Shown here in pieces: positions 25,262 to 33,778 of a stretch of 64,000 nt of DNA. Under the pieces are notes generated by a model, which made no database searches, was not told the DNA's origin, and was given only the letters and a program-made list of their open reading frames with translations. The stretch's first letter is position 1. Each line of letters begins with the position of its first letter. Origin of the DNA: CAIVAT01 sp037131145 (lineage in GTDB: Bacteria > Bacteroidota > Bacteroidia > Bacteroidales > FEN-979); contig JBAXRP010000001.1 of NCBI GenBank assembly GCA_037131145.1, positions 1 to 64,000 of the forward strand, written 5' to 3'. Both the position numbers and the translations under genes were made by a program.

Positions 25262-26581
25262 TCAAACCAATATATCATCCTTTTTTGCTTCTTCCCGCAA
25301 ACCAGTTACTGGTACAATGGGTACAAACTTTGAGGCAAGCGTAAATAGAAGGCAGAACACGGCAACTCCCGCAGCATTCAAGCTCCATTCCACCCAAGTA
25401 GCCGTATAATTTAACCACTCAGGCCTTGCATCCTGTATGGGGAGATACGGCGACTCAAGTGTAGGCACCACAATAATATAACGATTCAACCAAAGAGCTA
25501 TAACGACAACAATTGAAGTAAGCGTGATATTAGTTATCGTTCTGAATTTTGGTATTCCTACCACGATCAGCGGTAACAGCACACCAATATAATTGGAGAT
25601 AATAAAGGGCCAGTAGAATTCTTTAAAAAGCAACTGAATAAGTAATTCGTCATTTTTTTCCGACCCATACCATTTCGTCAGGTAATCGCTAAAAGTAAAA
25701 TATCCAAAAAATGCGGCAAGCACAAGCATTATTACCCCAACAGCAACGAAGTGTTTTTTTGTAATGTATTCCTCAAGATGATAAACCTTTCTAAAAATCC
25801 ACATTGTGATTATCAGTACTGCGCTTCCCGAATATACAGCCGCAATTACAAAGTAAGGGCCAAAAATAGTACTGTGCCAACCAGGTTGCAGTGTAACGCT
25901 AAAAATCCACGCCAATACAGAATAAACGATAATAGCTATGGAAATTACCATCGCAGCCATAATATCTGTTGCACTGTTGAGACGCTGCTGTTGTTCCGGG
26001 GTGCCGGTATAACCCAATGCAAGGGCTTTATAAAGGCGTTTTCTCCACATAGGAAGTCGTAGGAAGTCATCATCACGAAGTGTTGCCAGATCGCGTAATA
26101 AGGCAAGATAAAGAAAAATGAAACACCCAAAAATATCGGTTGAAATGGCAATTACGTCCCATGTAATTGGTGATTGAATACGTCCAAAAATTACAAGATA
26201 ATAAAGTTTATCAAGTCTTCCAATGCAAAGAAGAATAAAGCAAGGGCCGATTAAAAGTGAAATTACAGTGATAAATTCTGCCATTCTGATAACCGGTTTG
26301 CGCCAGGGTGTTTTGAATAAGTGGAGTGTGCCAGAAATCAAAGCGCCAGCGTAACTGATTCCCATAAAAAAAATGAAGTTGACGATATAAACACCCCAAA
26401 CAACATTATCGCGCATACCTGTTACTTCATGTCCTTTTATAACCTGTTGTAGAAAAGCATAAATTCCAAGACCGATCACGGCAAGCAGGAATACAATCCA
26501 GGCATATCCTACAAAACTAGTTTGCTCAAGTTGCGGCGCAAATTCTCTTAATGGACTTTTTTTTTCGTTTTCCATATTCAC
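25262..26581 (-). CDS. NrfD/PsrC-type integral membrane quinone-interacting subunit
   Basis: 439 residues and about ten membrane helices (e.g. FVGYAWIVFLLAVIGLGIYAF, VVWGVYIVNFIFFMGISYAGALISG, ILLCIGRLDKLYYLVIFG). The sequence NFIFFMGISYAGALISGTLHLF is typical of the NrfD/PsrC/ActC family, which passes electrons between (mena)quinol and a partner iron-sulfur protein and in some complexes couples this to charge movement. The GTG start at 26581 overlaps the upstream stop (GTGA), and an in-frame ATG at 26575 is an alternative. Partner: the [4Fe-4S] protein encoded just upstream. Confidence 0.88.
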   Translation of the reverse strand: MNMENEKKSPLREFAPQLEQTSFVGYAWIVFLLAVIGLGIYAFLQQVIKGHEVTGMRDNVVWGVYIVNFIFFMGISYAGALISGTLHLFKTPWRKPVIRMAEFITVISLLIGPCFILLCIGRLDKLYYLVIFGRIQSPITWDVIAISTDIFGCFIFLYLALLRDLATLRDDDFLRLPMWRKRLYKALALGYTGTPEQQQRLNSATDIMAAMVISIAIIVYSVLAWIFSVTLQPGWHSTIFGPYFVIAAVYSGSAVLIITMWIFRKVYHLEEYITKKHFVAVGVIMLVLAAFFGYFTFSDYLTKWYGSEKNDELLIQLLFKEFYWPFIISNYIGVLLPLIVVGIPKFRTITNITLTSIVVVIALWLNRYIIVVPTLESPYLPIQDARPEWLNYTATWVEWSLNAAGVAVFCLLFTLASKFVPIVPVTGLREEAKKDDILV

Positions 26582-27540
26582 GGCTTATTTTTTTTACTGT
26601 ATGGTGTATCCTTATATCTGCTTTTTACCTCATCAGTCAAATCCGGAAAACCACGATCAACGGGAAACTGACGATCAACGGGTGGTAGGTAATAAACACA
26701 AGGCCTTGTACCAAGAGTTTCAAGGTATCTGTATCCAGCCCGGTCACGGATTAACTGGCTGAACTGATATGTTTCAGTTCCATTGGTTACAGTATCTTCA
26801 TCCACATCCCCAAAATATATTACGCCCATCGGGCAGGCGGAAACGCAATATGGCACTTTGCCAACCCGTATCAGGTCGGGACAAAAATCGCATTTAGAAA
26901 CAGTGCCCTCCTTTCCAGGGCTGCTCGCTTCCGGTGAATAGGGCTCTTTATCTTCATCAAACTCGTGATAATGTTTCCATGCAAAAACACGGGTTGAATA
27001 TGGGCAACCTGTCATGCAGAATTTGCATCCAATGCAACGTTCATTATCGATCAATACAATTCCATCGCTTCGTTTATATGTGGCGCCAACCGGGCAAACA
27101 CTCACGCACAAAGGGTTGTCGCAGTGAAAGCAGGGTTTTGGAAACCAGTACGGAGAAGTTTTTTCAGAATCCTGTAACAAGTACACCTTCAAAAACTCCT
27201 GACTTTTTGGAAGATGATGCCCTTTCTGGCAGGCCTCTACGCATTTCCTGGCATTTTTGCATTTACCAAGATCAATAACCATGACAAATTTTCGTCCTGG
27301 AAGTCCTTTATGGGATTCTTCGCGTGATACCCTCGGCAGTTTAAGAAGGCCTCTATCCACTTCCATAATTTCTCCTTCAGTGGTGAGGACTTTTACCTTC
27401 TTTCCGGATTCGGTTGCATTCGCGTCAACGTATGCTGCAACCAATCCACTACCGGCTGCTATTCCGGCTCCAGCCAGTAGCCCTTTTTTCAAAAACTGTC
27501 TTCTGGTATTTTTTTTATTCTGATTAGTATGCTCTTCCAC
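26578..27540 (-). CDS. Tat-exported [4Fe-4S] ferredoxin-type electron transfer subunit
   Basis: 320 residues. A twin-arginine signal lies at the N-terminus (NTRRQFLKKGLLAGAG, Arg13-Arg14), placing the protein in the periplasm. Cysteine clusters (CKNARKCVEAC, CFHCDNPLCVSVCP, CIGCKFCMTGCPYS, CDFCPDLI...CVSACPMG) predict four cubane clusters as in NrfC/PsrB/HybA/DsrO proteins. In family complexes the protein docks on an NrfD-type membrane subunit. Its neighbours are NrfD (GTGA overlap) and cytochrome b (11-base gap), but no molybdopterin subunit, which is the usual catalytic partner. Confidence 0.9.
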   Translation of the reverse strand: MEEHTNQNKKNTRRQFLKKGLLAGAGIAAGSGLVAAYVDANATESGKKVKVLTTEGEIMEVDRGLLKLPRVSREESHKGLPGRKFVMVIDLGKCKNARKCVEACQKGHHLPKSQEFLKVYLLQDSEKTSPYWFPKPCFHCDNPLCVSVCPVGATYKRSDGIVLIDNERCIGCKFCMTGCPYSTRVFAWKHYHEFDEDKEPYSPEASSPGKEGTVSKCDFCPDLIRVGKVPYCVSACPMGVIYFGDVDEDTVTNGTETYQFSQLIRDRAGYRYLETLGTRPCVYYLPPVDRQFPVDRGFPDLTDEVKSRYKDTPYSKKNKP

Positions 27541-27551
27541 GTTTCTGGGTT

Positions 27552-28175
27552 TTAATGTGACTCATGATAACCATTGATCATGCTTTTAAAATTACTTGTC
27601 GGATTTTTTCCGATAGTGCAAAAATATATGTGAACACACATGATTAGACTAATGCCAAAGCCAGAAATAATATGCACAAAATCGGTCAGATCCAATCCGC
27701 TGAAACCGAAAATACTGTTAACGGTGATTTCCGGATACAACAGACCGAATCCGGAAATAATTACAAATGGCACCAGAACATACATCAGAACAACATAGGT
27801 AACTTGTTGTAACGGATTAAATTTTTCTTCCTCATTAACCGGAAAAGGGGCTTGTTCATTTTTGAAAATTCCTATTGTATAAAAATATAGTTGTTTTTTC
27901 AGCCTGTCAAATGTATTTTTCAGCGGAATTACATAATGACCGCCGTTTTTCGTGAAAAGATTCCCGAAAAAGAAAACAATGTAACTTAATGAAAGCAGCA
28001 TCCCCGCAATATTATGCAAAGTAACAGCCATATTAAATTTAACAATTGTTGAAGGATTTGAAAACTGGATACTTAAACCTGTAATAATTAAAATCAAACA
28101 AAGTAGTGCATTTGTCAAGTGCCAAATCCTGATCCAAACAGGATACAAATAAAGGCGTTGGGAGCTATGATTCAT
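27552..28175 (-). CDS. Membrane cytochrome b (b561/hydrogenase-type)
   Basis: 207 residues with about four to five membrane segments. Candidate haem-ligating histidines lie in helices: RIWHLTNALLCLILIITG (His19), VTLHNIAGMLLSLSYIVFF, and the pair in DFVHIISGFGISLIMCVHIYF. This layout matches the cytochrome b561-like membrane anchors of hydrogenases, formate dehydrogenase and thiosulfate reductase, which exchange electrons between periplasmic partners and the quinone pool. The start overlaps the end of the heptahaem cytochrome gene by 11 bases; the ferredoxin-type gene follows at 11 bases. Confidence 0.82.
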   Translation of the reverse strand: MNHSSQRLYLYPVWIRIWHLTNALLCLILIITGLSIQFSNPSTIVKFNMAVTLHNIAGMLLSLSYIVFFFGNLFTKNGGHYVIPLKNTFDRLKKQLYFYTIGIFKNEQAPFPVNEEEKFNPLQQVTYVVLMYVLVPFVIISGFGLLYPEITVNSIFGFSGLDLTDFVHIISGFGISLIMCVHIYFCTIGKNPTSNFKSMINGYHESH

Positions 28176-29202
28176 GTGGATGATTATTTTTAATGCGCAA
28201 AACTGCGTGGATAATTATTACGAGAATGGTTAGTCCAAAAATAATCAGACTAATTATATTTAAGGTGTTACTTTGATCTGGTCCAATAGTGGTGGAATTT
28301 CCCATTAGCAAACCTTTAATAAAACCTTCTTTCTGAATTTGCGAACTCACCTGGTATTTATATAAGGAGGCGTAAAGAATAGAATTCTGTGAATGGCAGG
28401 ATTCACACTTTCTGACCGCCAGGCTCTTAGGTACAACATGATGGGCAACAACCAAAGTATCCTCATTTTTGGCATGACATTCAATACATCTAACATTTGT
28501 AAAATGAGAGGCCTGATTTGGCAGCCATTCATGTTTTTGAAGGATATTTGGATTTACTTTGTCGGTAAGTAACTGATAATTTTTTATATCTGCATGACAG
28601 TTCAGGCATATAAGGTTATCATAAGTAATAGTTTCTTTAAGGATATTGGTATTACGCGCATTGATTTTGTAGGTATGTGCATCATGACACATCCAGCATG
28701 TAAAATCTTCGCTATGTTTCTCGGAATGGACACTGGCCATAAAGCCTGTATCAATTTGTTCAAATTGAAATTTTGCGTATTTCTCATCTCCACCATGACA
28801 GTCAATACAAGTGGCAATTGCTTCCATGCGAAGGTTGCCGTTATGGGGGAAAGTACCATAATCTTCGGAATGACAATCGGTACATTTAAACTCGCGGTGG
28901 TTGGACGAGTAAAAAAGTTCGCGGTTGATTATAACTTCTGAATACATCCGTTTGGAAACATTTCTATTTGCTTCTTTATTTTGATATGTATATTTTGACT
29001 GACCGTGACATTTGAAGCAGTTTTCGTTTTCGATATAATTTTTAAATTTCGTAAAATCAGTCTTTGCCTGTTGTTCTTTTTCGGTTTGAGTTGTAATAAT
29101 AGGCTTTGAATCAGATGTTTTTAAAAGGATAAGGGCAATGGCGCACAAAAGCAACATCATAAGAACGAGCCAGGCCGGGCGTAAATTTGCTTTATAAATC
29201 AT
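28165..29202 (-). CDS. Membrane-anchored heptahaem cytochrome c
   Basis: 345 residues. Seven CxxCH haem-binding motifs begin at Cys62, Cys107, Cys132, Cys169, Cys199, Cys239 and Cys266. Membrane helices sit at both ends (residues ~10-27 and ~315-335), so the haem domain faces the periplasm and is held twice. I do not recognise a named enzyme; spacing does not match NrfA or NrfH, and no CxxCK or CxxxCH motif is present. It is the first gene of a tight operon with cytochrome b, [4Fe-4S], NrfD and the Ig-like membrane protein, and most likely acts as the electron outlet of that complex. A terminator hairpin lies just upstream. Confidence 0.87.
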   Translation of the reverse strand: MIYKANLRPAWLVLMMLLLCAIALILLKTSDSKPIITTQTEKEQQAKTDFTKFKNYIENENCFKCHGQSKYTYQNKEANRNVSKRMYSEVIINRELFYSSNHREFKCTDCHSEDYGTFPHNGNLRMEAIATCIDCHGGDEKYAKFQFEQIDTGFMASVHSEKHSEDFTCWMCHDAHTYKINARNTNILKETITYDNLICLNCHADIKNYQLLTDKVNPNILQKHEWLPNQASHFTNVRCIECHAKNEDTLVVAHHVVPKSLAVRKCESCHSQNSILYASLYKYQVSSQIQKEGFIKGLLMGNSTTIGPDQSNTLNIISLIIFGLTILVIIIHAVLRIKNNHPHES

Positions 29203-29241
29203 AGTATCTTAAAAGTAAGTATGAGGGATTGCATTGCAAAA

Positions 29242-29284
29242 CAAATGGGTGTAAACAGGAAATTATCTGTTTTACACCCATTTG
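29242..29284 (-). terminator. Long hairpin terminator between two cytochrome units
   Basis: CAAATGGGTGTAAACAG and its near-perfect inverse CTGTTTTACACCCATTTG (one bulged T) form a stem of about 17 bp. On the minus strand the stem is followed by TTTTG. It separates the upstream cluster ending at 29312 from the heptahaem operon beginning at 29202. Confidence 0.7.
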
Positions 29285-29311
29285 GTTAATCATATTAGAA
29301 CCGGTATGCAG

Positions 29312-29728
29312 TTATTTCTTGAAAGTGCGCATGTAGGCAACCAACGACCAACGATCGTTTGCATCGGGAATTTTCTTTTCGTAGGCAGGCATTTCATCTC
29401 GGCCTTTATCAGTGCGGAAGAAAAGTTCGCCATCAGTGGATCCCTGGAAAGCTGCTGAAGAGAAATCTCCCGGAAAAGTTTTTAGGGAAGCGCCCTTTGG
29501 TCCATCACCCAACCCTTTGCTGCCATGGCACGATTTACAATGTTTTGCCCAAAGTTCCTTCCCGGTAGCTACATCAGCTTTTGCTGAGGCTTTCAGAGCC
29601 TTGTCTTTATCGGGAACAGGCCATGCCTTTGCTTTGGCTTGTTGTGCTGAAGCAGCCTGACCAAACAGAAAAACAACAGCAACGATAGCTGTTACGATGA
29701 TTGTTGCAATTTTTTGAGATGTTTTCAT
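29312..29728 (-). CDS. Periplasmic monohaem class I cytochrome c
   Basis: 138 residues with a cleavable signal peptide (to about Ala28, SAQQA). One CKSCHG motif begins at Cys64, and the probable distal ligand is Met113 in DEMPAYEKK; SLVAYMRTF is the typical last helix. A small soluble shuttle of this kind would carry electrons across the periplasm between the membrane complex and outer-membrane acceptors. Gene order: 44 bases behind the DUF5777 barrel gene, and separated from the heptahaem operon by a strong hairpin. Confidence 0.9.
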   Translation of the reverse strand: MKTSQKIATIIVTAIVAVVFLFGQAASAQQAKAKAWPVPDKDKALKASAKADVATGKELWAKHCKSCHGSKGLGDGPKGASLKTFPGDFSSAAFQGSTDGELFFRTDKGRDEMPAYEKKIPDANDRWSLVAYMRTFKK

Positions 29729-29772
29729 AATTTTTAATTGTTAGTTATTTGACATTTTGTTTTGGTTTTGGA

Positions 29773-30840
29773 TTAAAAGGTCCATAACCGGGTTATATTA
29801 AATCCAAGAAGAATAGCGCCATTATATGGATTATTGTTATTATACATAACTGTTTCCTGGGGAAGAAGTCCATTTGCTGCTGTTAAAAAAATCTGGAAAG
29901 CATGGGTACTTGTTGAAATTTCCACGCCAAGACCAAAATTGGGCCACGGGGCAGTATTGACATAAGTAAATACAGGTTGAGAGTAACTTAAAATGATTGA
30001 AGCCTGCGGACTTATCTTCACTTTTCCTATACCTGAGATATTGATATTATCGTTTTTCATTCCATTTACATGGTTATTGTCTGCTTCTGCTTGATCAACC
30101 AGATTATAATGTACCCATGAAATCCCCAATTGTGCTGAAAATTCTTTACAAAATCTACGTGCAAACATAAATTCAGCAAAATATGAAAACCTGTAAGAAG
30201 CTTTAAAGGTTTGGTCAAAAAGATTTCCCAGATCAGACTGATTAGCTCCATTTAATCCTGTTGCCTGGTTGTATGTAATATAGTTCAGTCCAGAGTTTGT
30301 ATCATTTTCAATTATCTGATTTTGAATACTTCTCCGAAACGCTGTATCCTTAACTAAGGAATTGTAATCAAGATCAGATAGTAGTTTATTATTTCCAAGC
30401 GATGACTTGTTACTGGCATTGATCGCTACATTTCCGAAAAAACTAATGGTGACAGGAAAACCATCTTTTCTCTGGCGGGCAATTACATATTTAATGTTGA
30501 AATCCTGGAGCATTTTTAGCTTAGTGGTTCCAAACCCCACCTGTAGATTTTTTGTTATTGTAAAATTAAGCCCGAGACGGATGTTTGAAGCGCCCCAAAT
30601 ACCATACAGGTCAGACCAGTGTTGTTGTATCGTTCCAAAGTCATGCTGGATAACAGCTTCAAGGGTTCTTGCAGGGGGCAGAAAAACTGTTCGGTCTGCC
30701 ATAAAATAACCGCTTTCAAATGGAGCTTTTGCCAATGGTTTCTGGGTTGGTTGTTCAGGGATCGAATCCTGCGCAAAACCCATTCCAAGACCGCTCATCA
30801 TGAAGATGAAACCCAGCGCTAATCGTTTCATTTTATCCAT
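29773..30840 (-). CDS. DUF5777-family outer-membrane beta-barrel protein
   Basis: 355 residues. A signal peptide (MKRLALGFIFMMSGLGMGFAQ) is followed by a short linker and alternating amphipathic strands. The segments TLEAVIQHDFGTI, ASNIRLGLNFTITKNLQVGFG and FPVTISFFGNVAIN match the DUF5777 family, and the final Phe (RLWTF) fits the C-terminal signal for outer-membrane insertion. The family's function is unknown to me. Here it sits between a cytochrome lipoprotein gene and a soluble cytochrome gene, so a porin role in an electron conduit is plausible but only inferred. Confidence 0.8.
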   Translation of the reverse strand: MDKMKRLALGFIFMMSGLGMGFAQDSIPEQPTQKPLAKAPFESGYFMADRTVFLPPARTLEAVIQHDFGTIQQHWSDLYGIWGASNIRLGLNFTITKNLQVGFGTTKLKMLQDFNIKYVIARQRKDGFPVTISFFGNVAINASNKSSLGNNKLLSDLDYNSLVKDTAFRRSIQNQIIENDTNSGLNYITYNQATGLNGANQSDLGNLFDQTFKASYRFSYFAEFMFARRFCKEFSAQLGISWVHYNLVDQAEADNNHVNGMKNDNINISGIGKVKISPQASIILSYSQPVFTYVNTAPWPNFGLGVEISTSTHAFQIFLTAANGLLPQETVMYNNNNPYNGAILLGFNITRLWTF

Positions 30841-30886
30841 AAGATTTATGTATGTATTTCGATTAATATTAGTGTGAAAAAATCAA

Positions 30887-31279
30887 TTAATTATTTACCG
30901 CGCCCTCATTGATCCATTTTAAGACTGAATCGGCATTCGCTTTGTTACAATGCTGGCTCATCCCTCCCCCGGGAGCCATTTCGATATAAAGGTCGCTGTT
31001 TTCCGGAACGGCTATGTCTATCATACCAGCCATATTCTTCAATGCCAGATAGGATTTTCCATCAATCAGAACTGGTGGATTCTGCCCAATACCATGACAA
31101 CTAACGCATTTTTCATTAAAAATGGGTTGTATTTCCCCGGCATAGCTAATTTTACCTGGTACCGGAGGAGGAGGAGGAGGTGAAGGAGGATCAGGTACGA
31201 TTAAATCCTTCGTACATGCAGAAAAGATAAAAAGCACGAAAAAGATCGTAATCAGTTTTTTCAACTTTTTGCTTTGCAT
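30887..31279 (-). CDS. Monohaem cytochrome c lipoprotein with proline-rich linker
   Basis: 130 residues. A lipoprotein signal ends in FIFSAC (lipid-bearing Cys22), followed by TKD and a proline-rich stretch (residues ~29-42, including six consecutive prolines) that should act as a stiff spacer. One CVSCHG haem motif begins at Cys58 and a Met-containing segment (MAPGGGMSQHC) could supply the sixth ligand. Small lipoproteins of this kind are common in Bacteroidota. Together with the adjacent barrel and hexahaem lipoprotein it could form part of an outer-membrane relay. The 46-base gap to the barrel gene suggests cotranscription. Confidence 0.85.
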   Translation of the reverse strand: MQSKKLKKLITIFFVLFIFSACTKDLIVPDPPSPPPPPPVPGKISYAGEIQPIFNEKCVSCHGIGQNPPVLIDGKSYLALKNMAGMIDIAVPENSDLYIEMAPGGGMSQHCNKANADSVLKWINEGAVNN

Positions 31280-31362
31280 AATTATATTTTTAGGTTAAAC
31301 TATTAATAATTCGATAACAATTGGTTTTCTGAGGTACTTGAAATGTGATTTTTCATGTTTGT

Positions 31363-31393
31363 AAAAAAGCCTCAGGTTCTCTGAAGCCTTTTT
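31363..31393 (-). terminator. Terminator downstream of the hexahaem lipoprotein gene (distal)
   Basis: On the minus strand GCTTCAG and CTGAGGC pair (one G-U), flanked by AAAAA on the 5' side and a TTTTTT run on the 3' side. It is the second of two hairpins between the hexahaem and monohaem genes. Confidence 0.7.
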
Positions 31394-31441
31394 CGCAAAT
31401 AATTATGACTTTATTACAGATTTGTCAATATCCAGAGAAAA

Positions 31442-31485
31442 CACAAATTCCAAAAATAAAATGTGATTTATTTCTGGAATCTGTG
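31442..31485 (-). terminator. Terminator downstream of the hexahaem lipoprotein gene (proximal)
   Basis: On the minus strand CACAGATTCCAGAAATAAAT pairs with the inverse ATTTTATTTTTGGAATTTGTG in a ~19-bp stem with few mismatches, followed by TTTTC. It lies 17 bases after the gene's stop. With the hairpin at 31363-31393 it makes the hexahaem gene a separate transcript. Confidence 0.65.
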
Positions 31486-31501
31486 TTGCAATAAAAAACA
31501 A

Positions 31502-32806
31502 TTATGGATGTGCAGTTACCCAATCAATCGAATTTTGTAAAAGCTGTAATGCATAAGGAGGATTATGAACGCCTAATGATAATTCACTGTTGATATAGGC
31601 ATAATTGTAAGCAGCTCCTAATTCTCCATATTTCCATACACGGCCTATTCTGTTAGCAAAATCGGTATCTTTTGCGTATTTCAGCATATTGCCGTAAATC
31701 ACCAGACCAGTTGTAGGGCTAACCGTATTGTTACTTGCACTGGTTGCATAAAGTTCTGAACTTGTAACAGTTTGGTACAGTTTTCCATTAAAATCGTGGC
31801 TTGGCTGAGCGCTGTACGATACAACGCCGGAGGTACTTGTAGTTTTCTTGAAAACTTTTCTCGCAGTAAGGAGTTCGGCTAATTCAATGCGTTTTGCATC
31901 AATAAGGGCTTGAACAGGTGTTATTTTATCGCCACCGTGGCAAGCAGTACATTCAGCTTTGTTAGCCCATAATGTATGACCACCAGTTGAGTCGGCTGGA
32001 TTATATGTATTCATGTGGCAATCAGTACATGCAAAAGCAGAGTGTTTCCAAGTTCTTGTATAGGTTTTGCCTTGATATTCATAACCATTAATACCTGAAA
32101 ATAAATTTGACTGGTTTCCATCATGAACCGAGAAGCTTCTCCCTACACGGTATTGAACAGTATCAAGATCGTTTGTATTTACAAAAGGAAAGTATGGCAG
32201 TTGATCAAATGCCTTATTTATAACCTGAGGTCTGAGAGTAGTGTCGGAATAAACCAGAGAGGTATAGCCACGAATCTGGTGACAACTAACACACAGATTA
32301 TTAATTGCGCCAAAATCCGTCGCAGTAAGATTTTTGTTATAATTTAAATACACAGGGTTAATATTCGTTAAAATTTGAGAAACTGTGTCGCCTGTAAAAT
32401 CAAATGAACTATGTTTATGGCACGTTGTGCAGTTAATTCTGTTAGCAGTTGGCATGTCGTTGGCTACAATAAATTTCCCACTACCGAGATTCTGCATAAA
32501 TCCTTCACTTGTATGACATCCTGCGCAAAACTTGGTATTTCTTGCGCTTGTTGTACCAAGATAATGTTTTGAGAAATGATACTCAGCAATTTTAGTATCA
32601 AAATTAGCAATTGTGTGGCAAACAAGACAGGAAGCAGTTCCGTCTTTTCCATTTAAGCCATCAACACCGTTCACGCCATTAATTCCGTTTACTCCGTTTA
32701 CTCCGGCAGTACCCTGCGGACCTTCTTTGGTGCAGGCAGTAAACATCAACATTGCAGCCGAAACCATCATTCCGGCAACAATAATAAATTTGTGTAATTT
32801 TTTCAT
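31502..32806 (-). CDS. Hexahaem c-type cytochrome lipoprotein with collagen-like stalk
   Basis: 434 residues from the ATG at 32806. The frame runs 24 codons further upstream, but only the inner ATG gives a proper lipoprotein signal (MKKLHKFIIVAGMMVSAAML, lipobox FTAC, Cys25). After CTKE come ten Gly-x-y triplets (residues 29-58, e.g. GVNGVNGINGVNGVDGLNG), a collagen-like stalk. Six CxxCH motifs begin at Cys60, Cys94, Cys126, Cys172, Cys260 and Cys286. The remaining ~140 residues carry no haem. It is a likely outer-membrane or surface electron carrier. An FNR box lies 154 bases upstream and two terminators follow, so it is probably a monocistronic, redox-regulated gene. Confidence 0.87.
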   Translation of the reverse strand: MKKLHKFIIVAGMMVSAAMLMFTACTKEGPQGTAGVNGVNGINGVNGVDGLNGKDGTASCLVCHTIANFDTKIAEYHFSKHYLGTTSARNTKFCAGCHTSEGFMQNLGSGKFIVANDMPTANRINCTTCHKHSSFDFTGDTVSQILTNINPVYLNYNKNLTATDFGAINNLCVSCHQIRGYTSLVYSDTTLRPQVINKAFDQLPYFPFVNTNDLDTVQYRVGRSFSVHDGNQSNLFSGINGYEYQGKTYTRTWKHSAFACTDCHMNTYNPADSTGGHTLWANKAECTACHGGDKITPVQALIDAKRIELAELLTARKVFKKTTSTSGVVSYSAQPSHDFNGKLYQTVTSSELYATSASNNTVSPTTGLVIYGNMLKYAKDTDFANRIGRVWKYGELGAAYNYAYINSELSLGVHNPPYALQLLQNSIDWVTAHP

Positions 32807-32875
32807 TTTTTTACAGATTTTGTTAATAAATACGTTTGAATTGCAGCAGACAACTTGTGCAAAAAGTTTCCGCGA

Positions 32876-32883
32876 CAAAAGTA
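32876..32883 (-). promoter_or_regulatory. -7 element upstream of the hexahaem lipoprotein gene
   Basis: On the minus strand the bases read TACTTTTG, fitting TAnnTTTG, 70 bases before the start codon at 32806. The FNR box centre (32966.5) would lie roughly 95 bases upstream of the implied transcription start. Confidence 0.4.
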
Positions 32884-32959
32884 TCTAAGAAAACAAGAGC
32901 CCCTCGTATGGTATTGGTGAGATTTGTTAATATAATAACTGACATTTCTCAACAGCCTG

Positions 32960-32973
32960 TTGATAAATATCAA
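32960..32973. promoter_or_regulatory. FNR-type operator upstream of the hexahaem cytochrome gene
   Basis: TTGATAAATATCAA is a perfect match to the FNR/CRP-family half-site pair TTGAT-N4-ATCAA. It lies in the 180-base gap between the hexahaem gene start and the 3' end of the FNR-like regulator gene. Confidence 0.75.
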
Positions 32974-32986
32974 TCATTATATATAA

Positions 32987-33682
32987 TCAGCCAGTTTCGC
33001 TGATCTGACGAAGTTGTTTTACATTAAGGATTTCCATTTTATTTCCTGCAACAGTTAATATACCCTCCTCCTTAAATTCTTTTAAAATTCTTATGGCGCT
33101 TTCCTTTGACATGCCCGAAAGATCGGCCAGATCCTGCCGCGAAATGCTTAGTTCAAAAGGATTCTTGCAATAGATTTTTTCGGAAAGGTAAAAAATGACG
33201 TCGGCAATCCTACCGGGCATTTGCTTTTGAGTCAGACTAACGATTTGTTCAAAGTTAAAGATGGATTGCAGAGATACTCGTTTTAAAAAATCCTCGGCAA
33301 AATCGGGGTTTTCACGAATCAGTTTTTTAAAAACGGATGCATCAACAAGGCAGGCGGTACAGTCTTCAACGGCTGATGCTGAATAATAGTGACGATTATC
33401 AACGTATATACCAGGTCCGAAGATGTAATCCACAGGTTTTACAAGCGCCAGAATAAGATTCTTGCCATAGCCCTCAATATAGATCTTTGCCAATCCGGAT
33501 GTTATACAAACAAAGTATGGCGAAGGAGTGCCTTGTTTGAAAATGATTTCTCCACCTTTATAATCAACCTGAAATCGGCTGTTGTTGATCAGATCAAGCT
33601 CCGTCGAACCTAAATTTTTAAAAATCTGAGTTTTGCAGTTGCAATCATTACAATTGGATGCCTGATGATTTTTATTGATCAT
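32987..33682 (-). CDS. Crp/Fnr-family transcription regulator
   Basis: 231 residues from the ATG at 33682; the 23 extra codons upstream are hydrophobic and unlike the family. Residues 11-16 hold CNDCNC and a second pair occurs at Cys108 and Cys111 (EDCTAC), which could ligate an oxygen-labile iron-sulfur cluster as in FNR, though the spacing is not that of E. coli FNR. The cyclic-nucleotide-type beta-roll spans ~20-125, the dimer helix ~128-150, and a winged helix-turn-helix ~165-215 (SRQDLADLSGMSKESAIRIL), with Glu194 and Arg198 in the E-x3-R recognition pattern. Perfect TTGAT-N4-ATCAA boxes lie before this gene and before the hexahaem gene. Confidence 0.9.
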   Translation of the reverse strand: MINKNHQASNCNDCNCKTQIFKNLGSTELDLINNSRFQVDYKGGEIIFKQGTPSPYFVCITSGLAKIYIEGYGKNLILALVKPVDYIFGPGIYVDNRHYYSASAVEDCTACLVDASVFKKLIRENPDFAEDFLKRVSLQSIFNFEQIVSLTQKQMPGRIADVIFYLSEKIYCKNPFELSISRQDLADLSGMSKESAIRILKEFKEEGILTVAGNKMEILNVKQLRQISETG

Positions 33683-33718
33683 TATACTGCCTCTTAGACT
33701 TTGCTTTTTAGTATCGGA

Positions 33719-33749
33719 CAAAATTAGTAATAAAATGATAAAAAGCAAC
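33719..33749 (-). promoter_or_regulatory. Promoter of the FNR-like regulator gene
   Basis: On the minus strand GTTG (33746-33749) and TAATTTTG (33719-33726) are exactly 19 bases apart, a good fit to the TTTG / TAnnTTTG promoter. The implied start is ~30 bases before the ATG at 33682, which supports that start over the longer frame. Confidence 0.5.
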
Positions 33750-33778
33750 AATTTTACTATTTTTCATCAACTAAGAGG

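Noticed and set aside
26578..29202. Hydrogenase or formate dehydrogenase operon
   Set aside because: Cytochrome b and ferredoxin-type subunits would fit, but no hydrogenase large or small subunit and no molybdopterin subunit is encoded nearby.
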